Below, in pieces: positions 1 to 8,436 of a DNA stretch of 64,000 nucleotides. Position 1 is the stretch's first letter. Each line of letters opens with the position of its first letter. The stretch comes from Collinsella sp. Lineage in GTDB: Bacteria > Actinomycetota > Coriobacteriia > Coriobacteriales > Coriobacteriaceae. The stretch covers positions 1 to 64,000 of the forward strand of contig JAGZWV010000004.1 of the NCBI GenBank assembly GCA_018378775.1. Reading direction: 5' to 3'. The notes beneath the pieces were generated by a model that was given only the letters and a program-made list of their open reading frames with translations, did no database searches and was not told where the DNA came from. The position numbers and the translations under genes are program-made.

Positions 1-410
1 GCGTCGGTTGGTCTCCTCGGGCAGGCACTCGTCCTTGCAGCGGTTGCCCGCCTCCATGTGGAAGATGGGGATGTGCAGGCGCTTGGCCGCGATGGCGGAA
101 AGGCAGCTGTTGGTGTCGCCCAGGATGAGAAGCGCGTCGGGCTTCACCTCAACCATGAGCTTATAGCTCGCGGCGATGATGTTGCCCACGGTCTCGCCCA
201 GGTCGGCGCCCACGGCGTCCAGCGACAAGTCGCGGAAGAAGATGCCGTTGAGCGTGTAGTCGTAGTTCTACCCGGTGTGCGCCAGCAGGCAGTCGAAGTG
301 GCGGCGGCACTTCTTGATGACCTCGGACAGGCGGATGACCTCGGGGCGGGTGCCCACGACGATCAGCAGCTTCAGGCGGCCATCATTTTTGAAATGAATA
401 TTCTTTTCAA
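1..410 (-). pseudogene. Decayed UDP-GlcNAc 2-epimerase of the CapG/FnlC type, 5' part only
   Basis: The minus strand encodes the N-terminal third of a non-hydrolysing UDP-sugar 2-epimerase. Visible motifs are VVGTRPEVIRLS, HTG(stop)NYDYTLN, LGDTNSCLS and HMEAGNR. HTGQNYDY is typical of the CapG/FnlC branch (UDP-FucNAc pathway) rather than classic WecB. A Shine-Dalgarno AAGGAG at 415-420 precedes a TTG at 408-410. Two lesions are visible. An A5 run at 386-390 puts the start codon out of frame with the body, and a TAG replaces the expected CAG (Gln) near 268-270. The gene runs off the left window edge. It directly follows the ugd remnant, as in real capsule clusters. The homology is clear; whether the defects are biological or sequencing errors is not settled, though the TAG is not a homopolymer artefact. 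Confidence 0.75.
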
Positions 411-424
411 TTATCTCCTTTCAG

Positions 425-657
425 CTAATCGCGTTTAAATAAGTCCCTTGTATAAACCATTTCTGAAACATCTGCGAGCTCGTCGCTCCTGCGGTTGGCG
501 ACGATCGCATTGCAGCCGGCCTTGAAGGACTCAAGGCCGTGGTCACCTCGGAGCCGAAGAACTCCGGCGCGCCCAGCGTGGGCCCGTAGACCACCACGGG
601 CACGCCCTTGGCCTTCACGCACTTCATGGCGCCCTAGATGGAGCTCGCGTGAGGAAT
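425..657 (-). pseudogene. UDP-glucose 6-dehydrogenase C-terminal remnant
   Basis: Two minus-strand frames together spell the C-terminus of a UDP-glucose/UDP-ManNAc dehydrogenase: SSI(stop)GAMK, then KGVPVVVYGPTL and EFFGSEV, then after a one-base shift near 535-540 ANRRSDELAD and VYTRDLFKRD. Intact homologues have SSIQG, so another Gln codon (CAG) is now TAG, near 636-638. Nothing upstream of the SSI motif resembles the enzyme, and an in-frame TAA lies just before it. The N-terminal Rossmann and catalytic domains are therefore gone. The piece sits immediately upstream of the epimerase remnant. Together they look like the eroded tail of an older capsule operon. It cannot make a working enzyme. 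Confidence 0.75.
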
Positions 658-927
658 AATGTGGTTTGATTAATCGTAAGACAGTAGGCACTCGCGACCG
701 AGAATTAATCAGAAGCGTCTTAGCTTATGGAGTGGCTGCAAATTGCTTTATATAGAGGAAGGAGCGCATTACATTTAACCAGCGCACTCATTCCTGGTGA
801 TTATTTTAATAGCTAGAATTGAGTTTTCGCCAAAGATTCAGAACGCTCTCGCCAGACATCATTGAATGTCCCAAGGGAATACATAGCACTCAACGATATT
901 TTGCCAGCTGAAAAGCTGAAACCATGA
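658..927. other. Non-coding spacer between the remnants and the polysaccharide operon
   Basis: This AT-rich spacer has no open frame with recognisable protein similarity on either strand, and I see no strong terminator after the stop of the neighbouring fusion gene. It probably marks the deletion junction that removed the first two thirds of the ugd-like gene. Confidence 0.5.
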
Positions 928-2310
928 TTACCTTATAAACTCTAAGTACTTTACGCTCTCGCCGCGTTCGAATTCACCTATAACTTCACAGGTGGCTTTG
1001 GTGATATCGCGATCAATGCCGCCTTCGCGGCGAAGTGCCTCTTCACCTGTGGTGCCCTTTTCGACATCGGCGATCATTCTTAGGAAAGAAACCCATTCAA
1101 AGCGAATACCTTCACCGTCTAGCTGATAGAAATAGCGTCTGTTATCGGCTGGGTCCTCGTAGCGGATTTCGAAATAATCAGTCTTCCACCAGGGCGCAGG
1201 AACATATATGTAGCCCTTTGTGCCCGATACAACTAGACTGCCCTCAGACTTAGCGCCTGAGCCAACCTTTGCTGTTGCCACGGCGTTTGGAAACTCAACG
1301 TCAAGCCTCGAGAACTCATCAAAAGTCTTGTCGTTTTTTTCGCACAAGGACGAAATGCGTACCGAGTTAGGTTTAGTACCTAGTATCTGGAAGATTGGCA
1401 ATAATGCCGTCGGGCCCCATGCCGTCATGCTGCTCCAGGCAGTGTCGCGACGCGTATCAAAAGGAGCACGATTGGTCTTAAGATTGGTTATAGTAGCATC
1501 GACTGAAACGACCTCGCCAATACGTCCACCGGTAACCAACAACAGCATGCGTGCGTAGGCGGTTGAATATGCCGTGCGCAGCGAGTCCATCAACACAAGG
1601 CCTCGCTCGTCGGCTAATGCGAAAAGCTCGCTGCATTCCTTAGCGCTCTTTGCGATAGGCGCTTCGCACATCACATGCTTGCCGGCATTTAAGGCTCGTT
1701 TCACCTGTTCATAATGCCGATCAGGATGCGAGTGAATATACACAATGTCGACCGCATTCAGTAACTTACCGTAATCATCCGTTACAAGCTTGGCTCCAAG
1801 TGGACCCACATCTAGCAAGCTGCGATCTTCAACACAAATGCCGACAACCTCGAGACCATTTACCAAACCGCATTCAGCAAAAACGCGATTCATATAGTCG
1901 GTATATCCAACTAAACCGCAGCGAAGTTTAACCGAACTTCGGATTTCCGTAGAAGATACACCACTGGTTCGCTCGAGGTACACAACCTTGCAGTACTCAT
2001 TCAGATAATCGAATTGGCCCTCCCAATCCGATCCCACAGTAAAGATATCGACCCCATAGCGCTTGATGTCGTCGATTTTCTGGCCTTCGTACTCTTCGAC
2101 AACAATCTTGTTCGCAAGCCCGGTTGAACGCACTGCTGCGATGCGTTCTTCAAGCGATTGTTGAACGTTAATCTTGCCGCGTTGTTTGTCAAAGTCATCC
2201 GACGTAACGCCAACGATTAGATAGTCGCCTAAGGCCTTGGCGCGCTCCAACAGGCGGACATGCCCGCGATGGAGATGGTCGTAGGTGCCGTAGGTTATGA
2301 CCTTAGTCAT
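928..2310 (-). CDS. Cytidylyltransferase / Gfo-Idh-MocA oxidoreductase fusion protein
   Basis: The 460-residue protein has two domains. Residues 1-~128 form a TagD-like nucleotidyltransferase, with the HRGH form of the HxGH motif (YDHLHRGH) and the C-terminal SGVSSTEIR signature, so it should activate a phosphorylated alcohol with CTP. Residues ~130-460 resemble Gfo/Idh/MocA NAD(P) oxidoreductases (HSHPDRHYEQV, AGKHVMCEAP). The usual EKP catalytic lysine is replaced (EAP), and the GxGxxG motif is degenerate (GLVGYTDYMN), so activity or substrate may differ. It is the distal intact gene of the operon, 2 bp after the aminotransferase stop. I infer that it makes a CDP-activated small alcohol, with the oxidoreductase domain preparing or reducing the precursor. 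LicD, encoded in the same operon, is a candidate user of that product. The domain calls are firm; the product is inferred. Confidence 0.8.
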   Translation of the reverse strand: MTKVITYGTYDHLHRGHVRLLERAKALGDYLIVGVTSDDFDKQRGKINVQQSLEERIAAVRSTGLANKIVVEEYEGQKIDDIKRYGVDIFTVGSDWEGQFDYLNEYCKVVYLERTSGVSSTEIRSSVKLRCGLVGYTDYMNRVFAECGLVNGLEVVGICVEDRSLLDVGPLGAKLVTDDYGKLLNAVDIVYIHSHPDRHYEQVKRALNAGKHVMCEAPIAKSAKECSELFALADERGLVLMDSLRTAYSTAYARMLLLVTGGRIGEVVSVDATITNLKTNRAPFDTRRDTAWSSMTAWGPTALLPIFQILGTKPNSVRISSLCEKNDKTFDEFSRLDVEFPNAVATAKVGSGAKSEGSLVVSGTKGYIYVPAPWWKTDYFEIRYEDPADNRRYFYQLDGEGIRFEWVSFLRMIADVEKGTTGEEALRREGGIDRDITKATCEVIGEFERGESVKYLEFIR

Positions 2311-2312
2311 GT

Positions 2313-3374
2313 TTAGGCCTTATCCAGCTCAATCAGCGCTTCCATGAATCGCTCCATCGAAAGCTTAGGACCAGTGGTAACCCTCAGGCAGCTGCCGAAA
2401 GTGCCAATACCGTCATACTCTTTAATGAGGATGCCCTTCTCGGCCTTCATGCGGCGAACGATTTCAGAAGCGTCGCTAAACGGCTTAATGAACATGAAAT
2501 TGCCTTCGCTGCTTCGATATTCATAGCCATTACGGTCAAGTTGCTCAACGAGCCACTGTTTGCCGGCAAGCTGATTCTCGATCATGGAATCGAGCATGCC
2601 TTCGGTTTCCATGATTTTCTTTGCAAAGAGCATGGCAAACATATTTACATTGTGGGGAGTATTCAGCTTCTGTACGAGAGCAACTCCCTCAGGCCATCCT
2701 GCTACATAGCCTAAACGAGCCCCAGCAAGCGAGAATAGCTTGGAAAAGGTGCGGGTTACAAATACGTGATCATGAGTGAGGGCGTATCCGATGGAAGTCT
2801 CGGGGCAGAAATAATGGTATGCCTCATCAACGAGGACGGTAATCTGACGGCGTTCCGCTTCCTCGAAAAAGCGCGTCATCTCGGTCTCGCTCCAGGCATT
2901 GCCCATGGGGTTATTCGGATTAACAAGAATTAACAGCTGCGTGTCATCGCTGATTTTGGAGATCACATCATCCACCGTGATGGTTAGGTCATCCCTATAA
3001 GGGACCGGCACAAAATTGCGCCCATACATCTTCGAGTAGACCTCGAACATCGCGTAAGATGGTGATACACAAACGATCTCGCCGCTGGGCGCAGTGAAGG
3101 CCTCAATGATGTTACGAATGCCCTCGGAAGACCCGTTAACAAGCGAAAGGTGCTCGATGTCCGTACCAAGTCTTTCAGCGAGGAATTCGGTAAACTCAAG
3201 TGTCTCCGGGTACTGGGCTACCATTTCGGGTGTCACACCCGAAAGAACTCCGTCGATGAACTCTTGAGATAGCCCCTCGGGGTTCTCGTTCAGGTCAAGT
3301 CTGAGGTAACCCTCGCGCTTGTTCTGGTCAAAAATGCGGTGGAGGTTAACTAGCCTCTCGTTGATGTAATACAT
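2313..3374 (-). CDS. PLP-dependent class I/II aminotransferase (HisC-like)
   Basis: This 353-residue fold-type I aminotransferase resembles histidinol-phosphate aminotransferase. It shows LDLNENPEG at the N-terminus, VNPNNPMGN, DEAYHYF for the PLP-ring aspartate, and TRTFSKLFSLAGARLGY with the Schiff-base lysine. It lies in a polysaccharide operon, next to a cytidylyltransferase/oxidoreductase fusion and not among his genes. It is therefore unlikely to be the housekeeping HisC. It more plausibly aminates a phosphorylated keto-alcohol or sugar destined for CDP activation. The start is ATG, with AAAGG a few bases upstream. The substrate is unknown. Confidence 0.8.
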   Translation of the reverse strand: MYYINERLVNLHRIFDQNKREGYLRLDLNENPEGLSQEFIDGVLSGVTPEMVAQYPETLEFTEFLAERLGTDIEHLSLVNGSSEGIRNIIEAFTAPSGEIVCVSPSYAMFEVYSKMYGRNFVPVPYRDDLTITVDDVISKISDDTQLLILVNPNNPMGNAWSETEMTRFFEEAERRQITVLVDEAYHYFCPETSIGYALTHDHVFVTRTFSKLFSLAGARLGYVAGWPEGVALVQKLNTPHNVNMFAMLFAKKIMETEGMLDSMIENQLAGKQWLVEQLDRNGYEYRSSEGNFMFIKPFSDASEIVRRMKAEKGILIKEYDGIGTFGSCLRVTTGPKLSMERFMEALIELDKA

Positions 3375-3503
3375 GAATAAATACCTTTCGCCTTCGATTA
3401 AAAATTGTTAAGGACAGTAACGAATGAGCTGCCTGTCGATATTTCCACTTAGGGTTAGTTGTATGAGTGGGCTTTGCACTACAAGCGTCTAAATGAAAAG
3501 CAG

Positions 3504-4601
3504 TTACCGTCCATGCCCGCAAACCAAACGAACAAGCTTCCAGGGAAGCATTCGCCTAATTCTTGCCATCAAGCTAATCTTTGGAGCCAGCAGCCTTTCG
3601 AATGCCAGCTTGTGGTCACCAGTAGAAATCGCTCTTTCGACCTCATCGGCCAGCCTCTCATCATCAGCAGAACGAGAGGCTGGCTTGACGAGATTTGAGT
3701 TATTGGCAGCAATGCTTTCAACGGTTGATTTAATCCACTTACATTCATCGGCACAGCACTCATTAAAGAAGCGCTCGCCATTACTAGTGTTTATCAGGAC
3801 CGCGGAAACGCCTCTTCCGTCAGAAAAACCGGGATGAACGGAGTCGATGCCCCAATAATCTCCTATCGTGATGTCTCCAACGCGTTCAAGTCTTGCAAAG
3901 GGACATTTGTAACAACACCTCCGATAGATGACCCCTTTCGTAAAGGCTGCGAAATATGGGTCATCACGGGCGGGCCCCAGCACCTCGTGTTTTCTACCTC
4001 GACGATAGAAGTAGTAATAATAATTTAGTCCCCACCCCATCTTTTTGCTTCTAAAAGAATAGCCATGGATGCCGTCATCGGTTTTGCTCTTCGTGGCAAG
4101 CCATTCAAGATATGCAGCAAAAATCTCCTGCTTAGGTGTTCCGTGACAGATGAGATCGACGCAAAGCAAGTTATTTGCAATGACTTGCTTTGGAACTGTT
4201 TTTTCAAGATATTTTCGAAGTCCCGCTATCTGGCATGGCGTACCGGAATATAGCACTACGGTATTCTTGCAAAGAAGGTGGGCACACTCTTCATATGTAT
4301 CTGCAACGTTGCTCTTAACGTATTTAGATCCTTGCAGTTTATACAAGTCATCGATCCGCTTTATGCAAATATGACGGACAGTGCCGTTGTCGAAAAGGGA
4401 AGCTCCAAAAACGGCACCACCAACACGAAGAACAGAGCGAGCAAACAAAGCAAAAGCGCCACCAGAAGCGGAAAGCTCAAGGCTTTTCGAATCAGAGTCC
4501 TGAAGTGCCACAGCACAACGCGCTTTTGCGAACAGCGCGTCGAAAGAGTTCGATGGAAGTTCGTCTTGCAACCTAACGCCTCCTAACCAATAACATTCCA
4601 A
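3504..4601 (-). CDS. Coenzyme F420 hydrogenase/dehydrogenase beta-subunit family protein, lacking the ferredoxin domain
   Basis: The 365-residue protein matches the FrhB-type flavin/Fe-S family often found in polysaccharide loci beside pyruvyltransferases. Visible blocks are SASGGAFALFA, YSGTPCQIAGLRKYL, CVDLICHGTP, CYKCPFA and GDITIGDYWG. Relatives in such loci usually begin with a CxxCxxCxxxC ferredoxin-like domain. Here the protein starts almost directly at the SxSGG block and no such cysteines precede it. The start overlaps the upstream flippase gene by about 29 bp, so little room remains for a longer N-terminus. Its role in glycan assembly is not established. I infer an electron-transfer or reductase function tied to a modified sugar. 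Confidence 0.8.
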   Translation of the reverse strand: MECYWLGGVRLQDELPSNSFDALFAKARCAVALQDSDSKSLELSASGGAFALFARSVLRVGGAVFGASLFDNGTVRHICIKRIDDLYKLQGSKYVKSNVADTYEECAHLLCKNTVVLYSGTPCQIAGLRKYLEKTVPKQVIANNLLCVDLICHGTPKQEIFAAYLEWLATKSKTDDGIHGYSFRSKKMGWGLNYYYYFYRRGRKHEVLGPARDDPYFAAFTKGVIYRRCCYKCPFARLERVGDITIGDYWGIDSVHPGFSDGRGVSAVLINTSNGERFFNECCADECKWIKSTVESIAANNSNLVKPASRSADDERLADEVERAISTGDHKLAFERLLAPKISLMARIRRMLPWKLVRLVCGHGR

Positions 4602-6138
4602 AAGCCTTACGTCGCTCTTCCCTATCGAGTAGAAGGAGGGATAGCTCCGTATAACCGATTGCTGCAGAAATAAGACAAGAAATCAGAAAGCACGCCCAGG
4701 AAGAAAACGGCAACGCTTTCGAAAGAATTGCAAATGTTGCGAGAACAACGAAAAGCCCTACAGCTTCTTTACCAAGCGGTTTATAGAAACTCGATCCACG
4801 CAGACCCAACACATGAGCAGCATAAACGGGCTGTACAAAACAATGTCTAAACGTCATGACAACGGAACTGACGGAAGCGATTACAAAGAGGCCTTCAAGC
4901 TCTGTAAATAGCAGAAGGGACAATTCAATTGCGACGACGAGTAAGCTGAAGCCTAAAGTAATAAGAACCGACCCCTTTATCTTATTAGTAAGGGTATTGG
5001 CATAGTAAAGAGGCTCAACGAGCGCGCTCGCGAGTAACGAGACAACAGTCAGAACAGATAGTCTTTGAATCAGAAGGAGCTCTGACACGTCTCGTCCAGG
5101 AAGCCATAGTTCATAAAAATGAAGACCATATGCAACAAAGCCCGCGAGCGGCACAATCATGACCGCAGCTGTGAATCTCATTGCAAAGCCAAACTGTTTA
5201 ACAAGCTCGTCAGTTTTCTTTTTGGCATAAAGCTCGGCACATTTGGGATAGAAAAGGCTGGAAAGACTATTTGAAACGGATAACAAGGCATTGGGGATCG
5301 TCTTAGCAATTGATAAAATCCCCATCTGGTAGGCACCGACAAAGAGATTCGAAATCCACAAATCAAGACCGGTAAGCAAAAGCTTGTTTATTGACTCGAT
5401 GCTGACCCATAAGCCGCTTTTGAGAATTTCAAGCACTCTTTGAATTGAAAAGCAGGTCGCTTTCACCCGGTATTCTGGAGCAATACGTCTCGTAGTCCAA
5501 ATCTGCAATGCAAGGAATGCAACCGATGCGACAACTGCAGCGGCGCTGTAATACCACATATGTGGAGCTACAGTCAAAAAAAGAATACACAGCAACATTG
5601 CCCTTATGACGGAGGACACAAGCTGGGCAATGGAGTTGAGGTATAGCTGGTTCTTGATAAATGCGGCAATTCCAAAAACAACAACGACAAGACTAAGCGC
5701 ACAATTGAAAAACGCCAACAAAATCATAAGCTGGAGATCTTCAACTAGCCCAGGCGAAACCGACACGACCGATTCGATATTTGCTGCAAGCAGAACGGAT
5801 CCAGCCAACACGGCGACGGCCATTACGCAGTTTGCGAAAAACACGGAGGAATAATAGGACTCCGCACTCTCTTGGTCCCCGCTATGGTGCGCAATCGTGA
5901 TATAACGACCTGCTAGCGAATTTAAGGCAGTAGTAATTACAGCCACATAGCTTACAAAGTTGTTAACAAGACCAACAAAGCCATAGGCTTCTGCCCCCAT
6001 TTTATCTAGGACAATTGGGGTCAAAAATAAGCTGATGACCATCTGGGCAACAATGACAGACACTTGCGAGATAAGGTTTATCGCAAAAGCGGTCTTGCCC
6101 TGTAATATTGGAAGCGGTTTGATCTGCTTATTCATCAC
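4573..6138 (-). CDS. Wzx-type oligosaccharide flippase
   Basis: The 521-residue, very hydrophobic protein has about 12-14 predicted membrane segments and the N-terminal pattern of MOP-superfamily polysaccharide exporters (FAINLISQVSVIVAQMVISL, then LTPIVLDKMGAEAYG). It should flip undecaprenyl-diphosphate-linked repeat units across the membrane for Wzy. It overlaps the downstream F420-like gene, and its start overlaps the pyruvyltransferase stop by 4 bp, showing tight translational coupling. Confidence 0.85.
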   Translation of the reverse strand: MMNKQIKPLPILQGKTAFAINLISQVSVIVAQMVISLFLTPIVLDKMGAEAYGFVGLVNNFVSYVAVITTALNSLAGRYITIAHHSGDQESAESYYSSVFFANCVMAVAVLAGSVLLAANIESVVSVSPGLVEDLQLMILLAFFNCALSLVVVVFGIAAFIKNQLYLNSIAQLVSSVIRAMLLCILFLTVAPHMWYYSAAAVVASVAFLALQIWTTRRIAPEYRVKATCFSIQRVLEILKSGLWVSIESINKLLLTGLDLWISNLFVGAYQMGILSIAKTIPNALLSVSNSLSSLFYPKCAELYAKKKTDELVKQFGFAMRFTAAVMIVPLAGFVAYGLHFYELWLPGRDVSELLLIQRLSVLTVVSLLASALVEPLYYANTLTNKIKGSVLITLGFSLLVVAIELSLLLFTELEGLFVIASVSSVVMTFRHCFVQPVYAAHVLGLRGSSFYKPLGKEAVGLFVVLATFAILSKALPFSSWACFLISCLISAAIGYTELSLLLLDREERRKAFGMLLVRRR

Positions 6139-7271
6139 TCGGCAACGCCTCCATTTGAGAGATATGATCTCAGGTAGTTGAGCGAGCGTAGCGACTCAGA
6201 GCTTCGAATCTTGTCTGAAGATTCGAAATCTGGTTTGATTTCGAGAACCTTGCCCAATTTATCAATTGAGCTAAGTCGCCGATCAGAAAGGTTGAGTCCG
6301 TCCAGAAGCGACGTTAGTTTCTGGACATTGCCTCCTTGGCCGTTTCGGTCTCCACGGGGAATCGTCACAAAAGGCGTATGGGTAACGATAGAAAATATGC
6401 TTCCATGAAAGGTATCGGTTAACACATAATCAGCTGCTCGAAAATATGGTAAAACCTGGTCAGGGCGGCATCGAATATGGCGATCGCGCACGGGCTGGTC
6501 CTCACCTAATGCGATGAGTTCAAGCCCGTGGGAATGAGCAAATTCGAGAGCCTCTCTGCATTCATCCTCGGTAAATCGGAAGCTGTAGCCGTAAAGAATC
6601 ATGAATCCACTCTCGTTGCAGGGAGACCAGTCTTCGTTCTCCACTCCACCGACGAGTACAGGATCAAGATGCATGATTGGGGCTTTTCCCGTAAGCCTAC
6701 TTACAGTGTCAACGGAATTCGTGTCACGAACTGAAACCCCCTCGAAACAATTAAGGTAATCCCCTATTTCCCTAGCCACCCCATAGTGGTCAAGTTTTTC
6801 ATACGTCGTATTGCCGAACGAAGCGGCATAGCTTATCACTTTACCTGCATTGGCGCGCCTCCCAAACAATTCAAGGGAGTAACCAATATTGGAACCAAGC
6901 TGGAGGCAATTAAACACTTCATCGCTGCCTATGACCAGAACGTCGCATTTCGTGTTGTAGTGTCGTCTATCTGTGATTCCTAGCATATCATCGCAACTAA
7001 ACATTACGGAACGCGATGAGACAGCATCCCCCTTGAGCGCCTTTTTTATTGAATGACCCAATGATGAGGATTTAAACCACTGTCCAACTTGTCTCATCTC
7101 GCATCGAAGGGTTTCCTTTATGTCCCCTTTATGCAAGATATCGGGCTCAATGTGATAGTCGACGAAAACCACCTGATGACCCAGGGATTCAATCATTCTT
7201 TTTAGTGAATAGGCTTGCAAGAAAGACCCGTAATTGGGAACTCGGTGCATTGTCATAATTCCAACGAGCAT
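6135..7271 (-). CDS. Polysaccharide pyruvyl transferase family protein
   Basis: From the chosen ATG the protein is 378 residues and begins MLVGIMTMHRVPNYGS. Further family motifs are GSDEVFN, SYAASFG, SVRDTNS, LDPVLV, DTFHGSIFS and a histidine-rich C-terminal half, as in CsaB-like ketal-pyruvyl transferases. An open frame extends upstream into wzy. The start at 7271 is preferred because GGAG lies 7 bases upstream and it falls just past the wzy stop. It probably adds pyruvate, or a related group, to a sugar of the repeat unit. Relatives in gut bacteria often neighbour an F420-beta-like protein, as here. Confidence 0.82.
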   Translation of the reverse strand: MLVGIMTMHRVPNYGSFLQAYSLKRMIESLGHQVVFVDYHIEPDILHKGDIKETLRCEMRQVGQWFKSSSLGHSIKKALKGDAVSSRSVMFSCDDMLGITDRRHYNTKCDVLVIGSDEVFNCLQLGSNIGYSLELFGRRANAGKVISYAASFGNTTYEKLDHYGVAREIGDYLNCFEGVSVRDTNSVDTVSRLTGKAPIMHLDPVLVGGVENEDWSPCNESGFMILYGYSFRFTEDECREALEFAHSHGLELIALGEDQPVRDRHIRCRPDQVLPYFRAADYVLTDTFHGSIFSIVTHTPFVTIPRGDRNGQGGNVQKLTSLLDGLNLSDRRLSSIDKLGKVLEIKPDFESSDKIRSSESLRSLNYLRSYLSNGGVAE

Positions 7272-7272
7272 A

Positions 7273-8436
7273 TTATTTCTCCGTAGCATCAAAACCGTGC
7301 AAAGCTCCGCAAACCAAAGCAATGCCAAAAGCGAATTGGAAGGAAAGGTTAATCTCCACAGATGAACCGAGAACCATGCAAAGCAAAAAGGCGTAAATGC
7401 CGAAAAGGCTTTTGTTCTGAACCGGTTTTCCGAGAAGAGATGTAAACAAACCTGCGAAATAGACCGTAGTGCCCAAGATTCCACACTGGGTTATAAGGTG
7501 AAACAATCCGTTTTGCGCGTTACCGTAGCCAAAAGTGATTCGGTAAATATCGGTAAGGTATCCCCACCCGAAAACAGGCTTCATTGCAACCAGATCAAAA
7601 GTGACGGCGTATAGCTGCTCACGTCCAGTCATATTTGGATTCTTATGCAAAACATTGACTACAAAATTCTGAAACTCAGGCATTTGGAATAGATTTGCTT
7701 GTCCCCAAATGAGAATATTCAAAACAGCAACAGAGGCTGCAAGAAACAAGGGGTTCGCGATAACAAATCGAGTTTTAGCGGGAACAAACGTCAAAGCAAA
7801 CATAGCGACCATCATCATGGCACCTGTGCTTGAGCCAGAAAAATACGACATAAAGGCGCCTATGATCACGATCATGCGATTTATAGTAATCTTATCTCTG
7901 TAGCAAACGAGCATAAGACCAGAAAGAAGACAATGCGCGTAGGATACTATGAACTTATTTCCGATTAGGTACACCGTACTGGAATCAGAGCGATTGTAGG
8001 GCAAGACAACCATCATTAAATCGTTGAGTAAGATCGCAACAATAAAGATGACGAGCACGCGTTTCAGAACAATCTCGGTGGAAAGGCGACAGCACGCATC
8101 AACATAGACGAGAATGACGGCAACGATTCCCATTCCAAACATGAATCCGGAAAAGGACCAAGTCGGACTATGGGTATTAATCCAGGTCGAGTACGCCATA
8201 AGCGCAGAGAATGCGCTAAGAAGTATCATGACAATTGGAATGCTCTTACAACAAAGAATGTTCTTTAAGACAAGATACGCAATTAAGCCATAGCGAACCA
8301 ACGAGTACGCTCCGCCGCCACTGCCATCCGTAGGAGCGAAAAAGAGTAAGGTCGCTAACACGATGTCTATGTCCTTGATGGTGACATCAGCAAGAGTTTT
8401 TCGCTTAATGGAAACGGTTGCAGCATCATTACACAT
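7273..8436 (-). CDS. Wzy-like O-antigen/polysaccharide polymerase
   Basis: The 387-residue integral membrane protein has about 10-12 hydrophobic segments and a periplasmic-type loop containing MTGREQLYAVTFDLV and FGWGYLTDIYR. It resembles the O-antigen ligase/polymerase family by topology and by the GxGxG-like FGWGY region. Sequence similarity in this family is weak, so the call rests on topology and context: one flippase, one polymerase, and transferases on either side. It overlaps the upstream GT2 by 8 bp. Confidence 0.75.
   Translation of the reverse strand: MCNDAATVSIKRKTLADVTIKDIDIVLATLLFFAPTDGSGGGAYSLVRYGLIAYLVLKNILCCKSIPIVMILLSAFSALMAYSTWINTHSPTWSFSGFMFGMGIVAVILVYVDACCRLSTEIVLKRVLVIFIVAILLNDLMMVVLPYNRSDSSTVYLIGNKFIVSYAHCLLSGLMLVCYRDKITINRMIVIIGAFMSYFSGSSTGAMMMVAMFALTFVPAKTRFVIANPLFLAASVAVLNILIWGQANLFQMPEFQNFVVNVLHKNPNMTGREQLYAVTFDLVAMKPVFGWGYLTDIYRITFGYGNAQNGLFHLITQCGILGTTVYFAGLFTSLLGKPVQNKSLFGIYAFLLCMVLGSSVEINLSFQFAFGIALVCGALHGFDATEK

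Noticed and set aside
1..657. TAG read as glutamine (genetic-code change) to explain two Gln-to-TAG positions
   Set aside because: TAG is used as an ordinary stop by intact genes here, such as the HAD phosphatase and the L,D-transpeptidase, and the same remnants also have frameshifts. Decay is the simpler explanation.
2313..3374. Housekeeping hisC
   Set aside because: No his genes are nearby. Position beside a cytidylyltransferase fusion in a glycan operon points to a dedicated aminotransferase.
7272..7484. N-terminal extension of the pyruvyltransferase into wzy
   Set aside because: The extra ~71 codons lie wholly inside wzy and resemble no family member. GGAG precedes the ATG at 7271.
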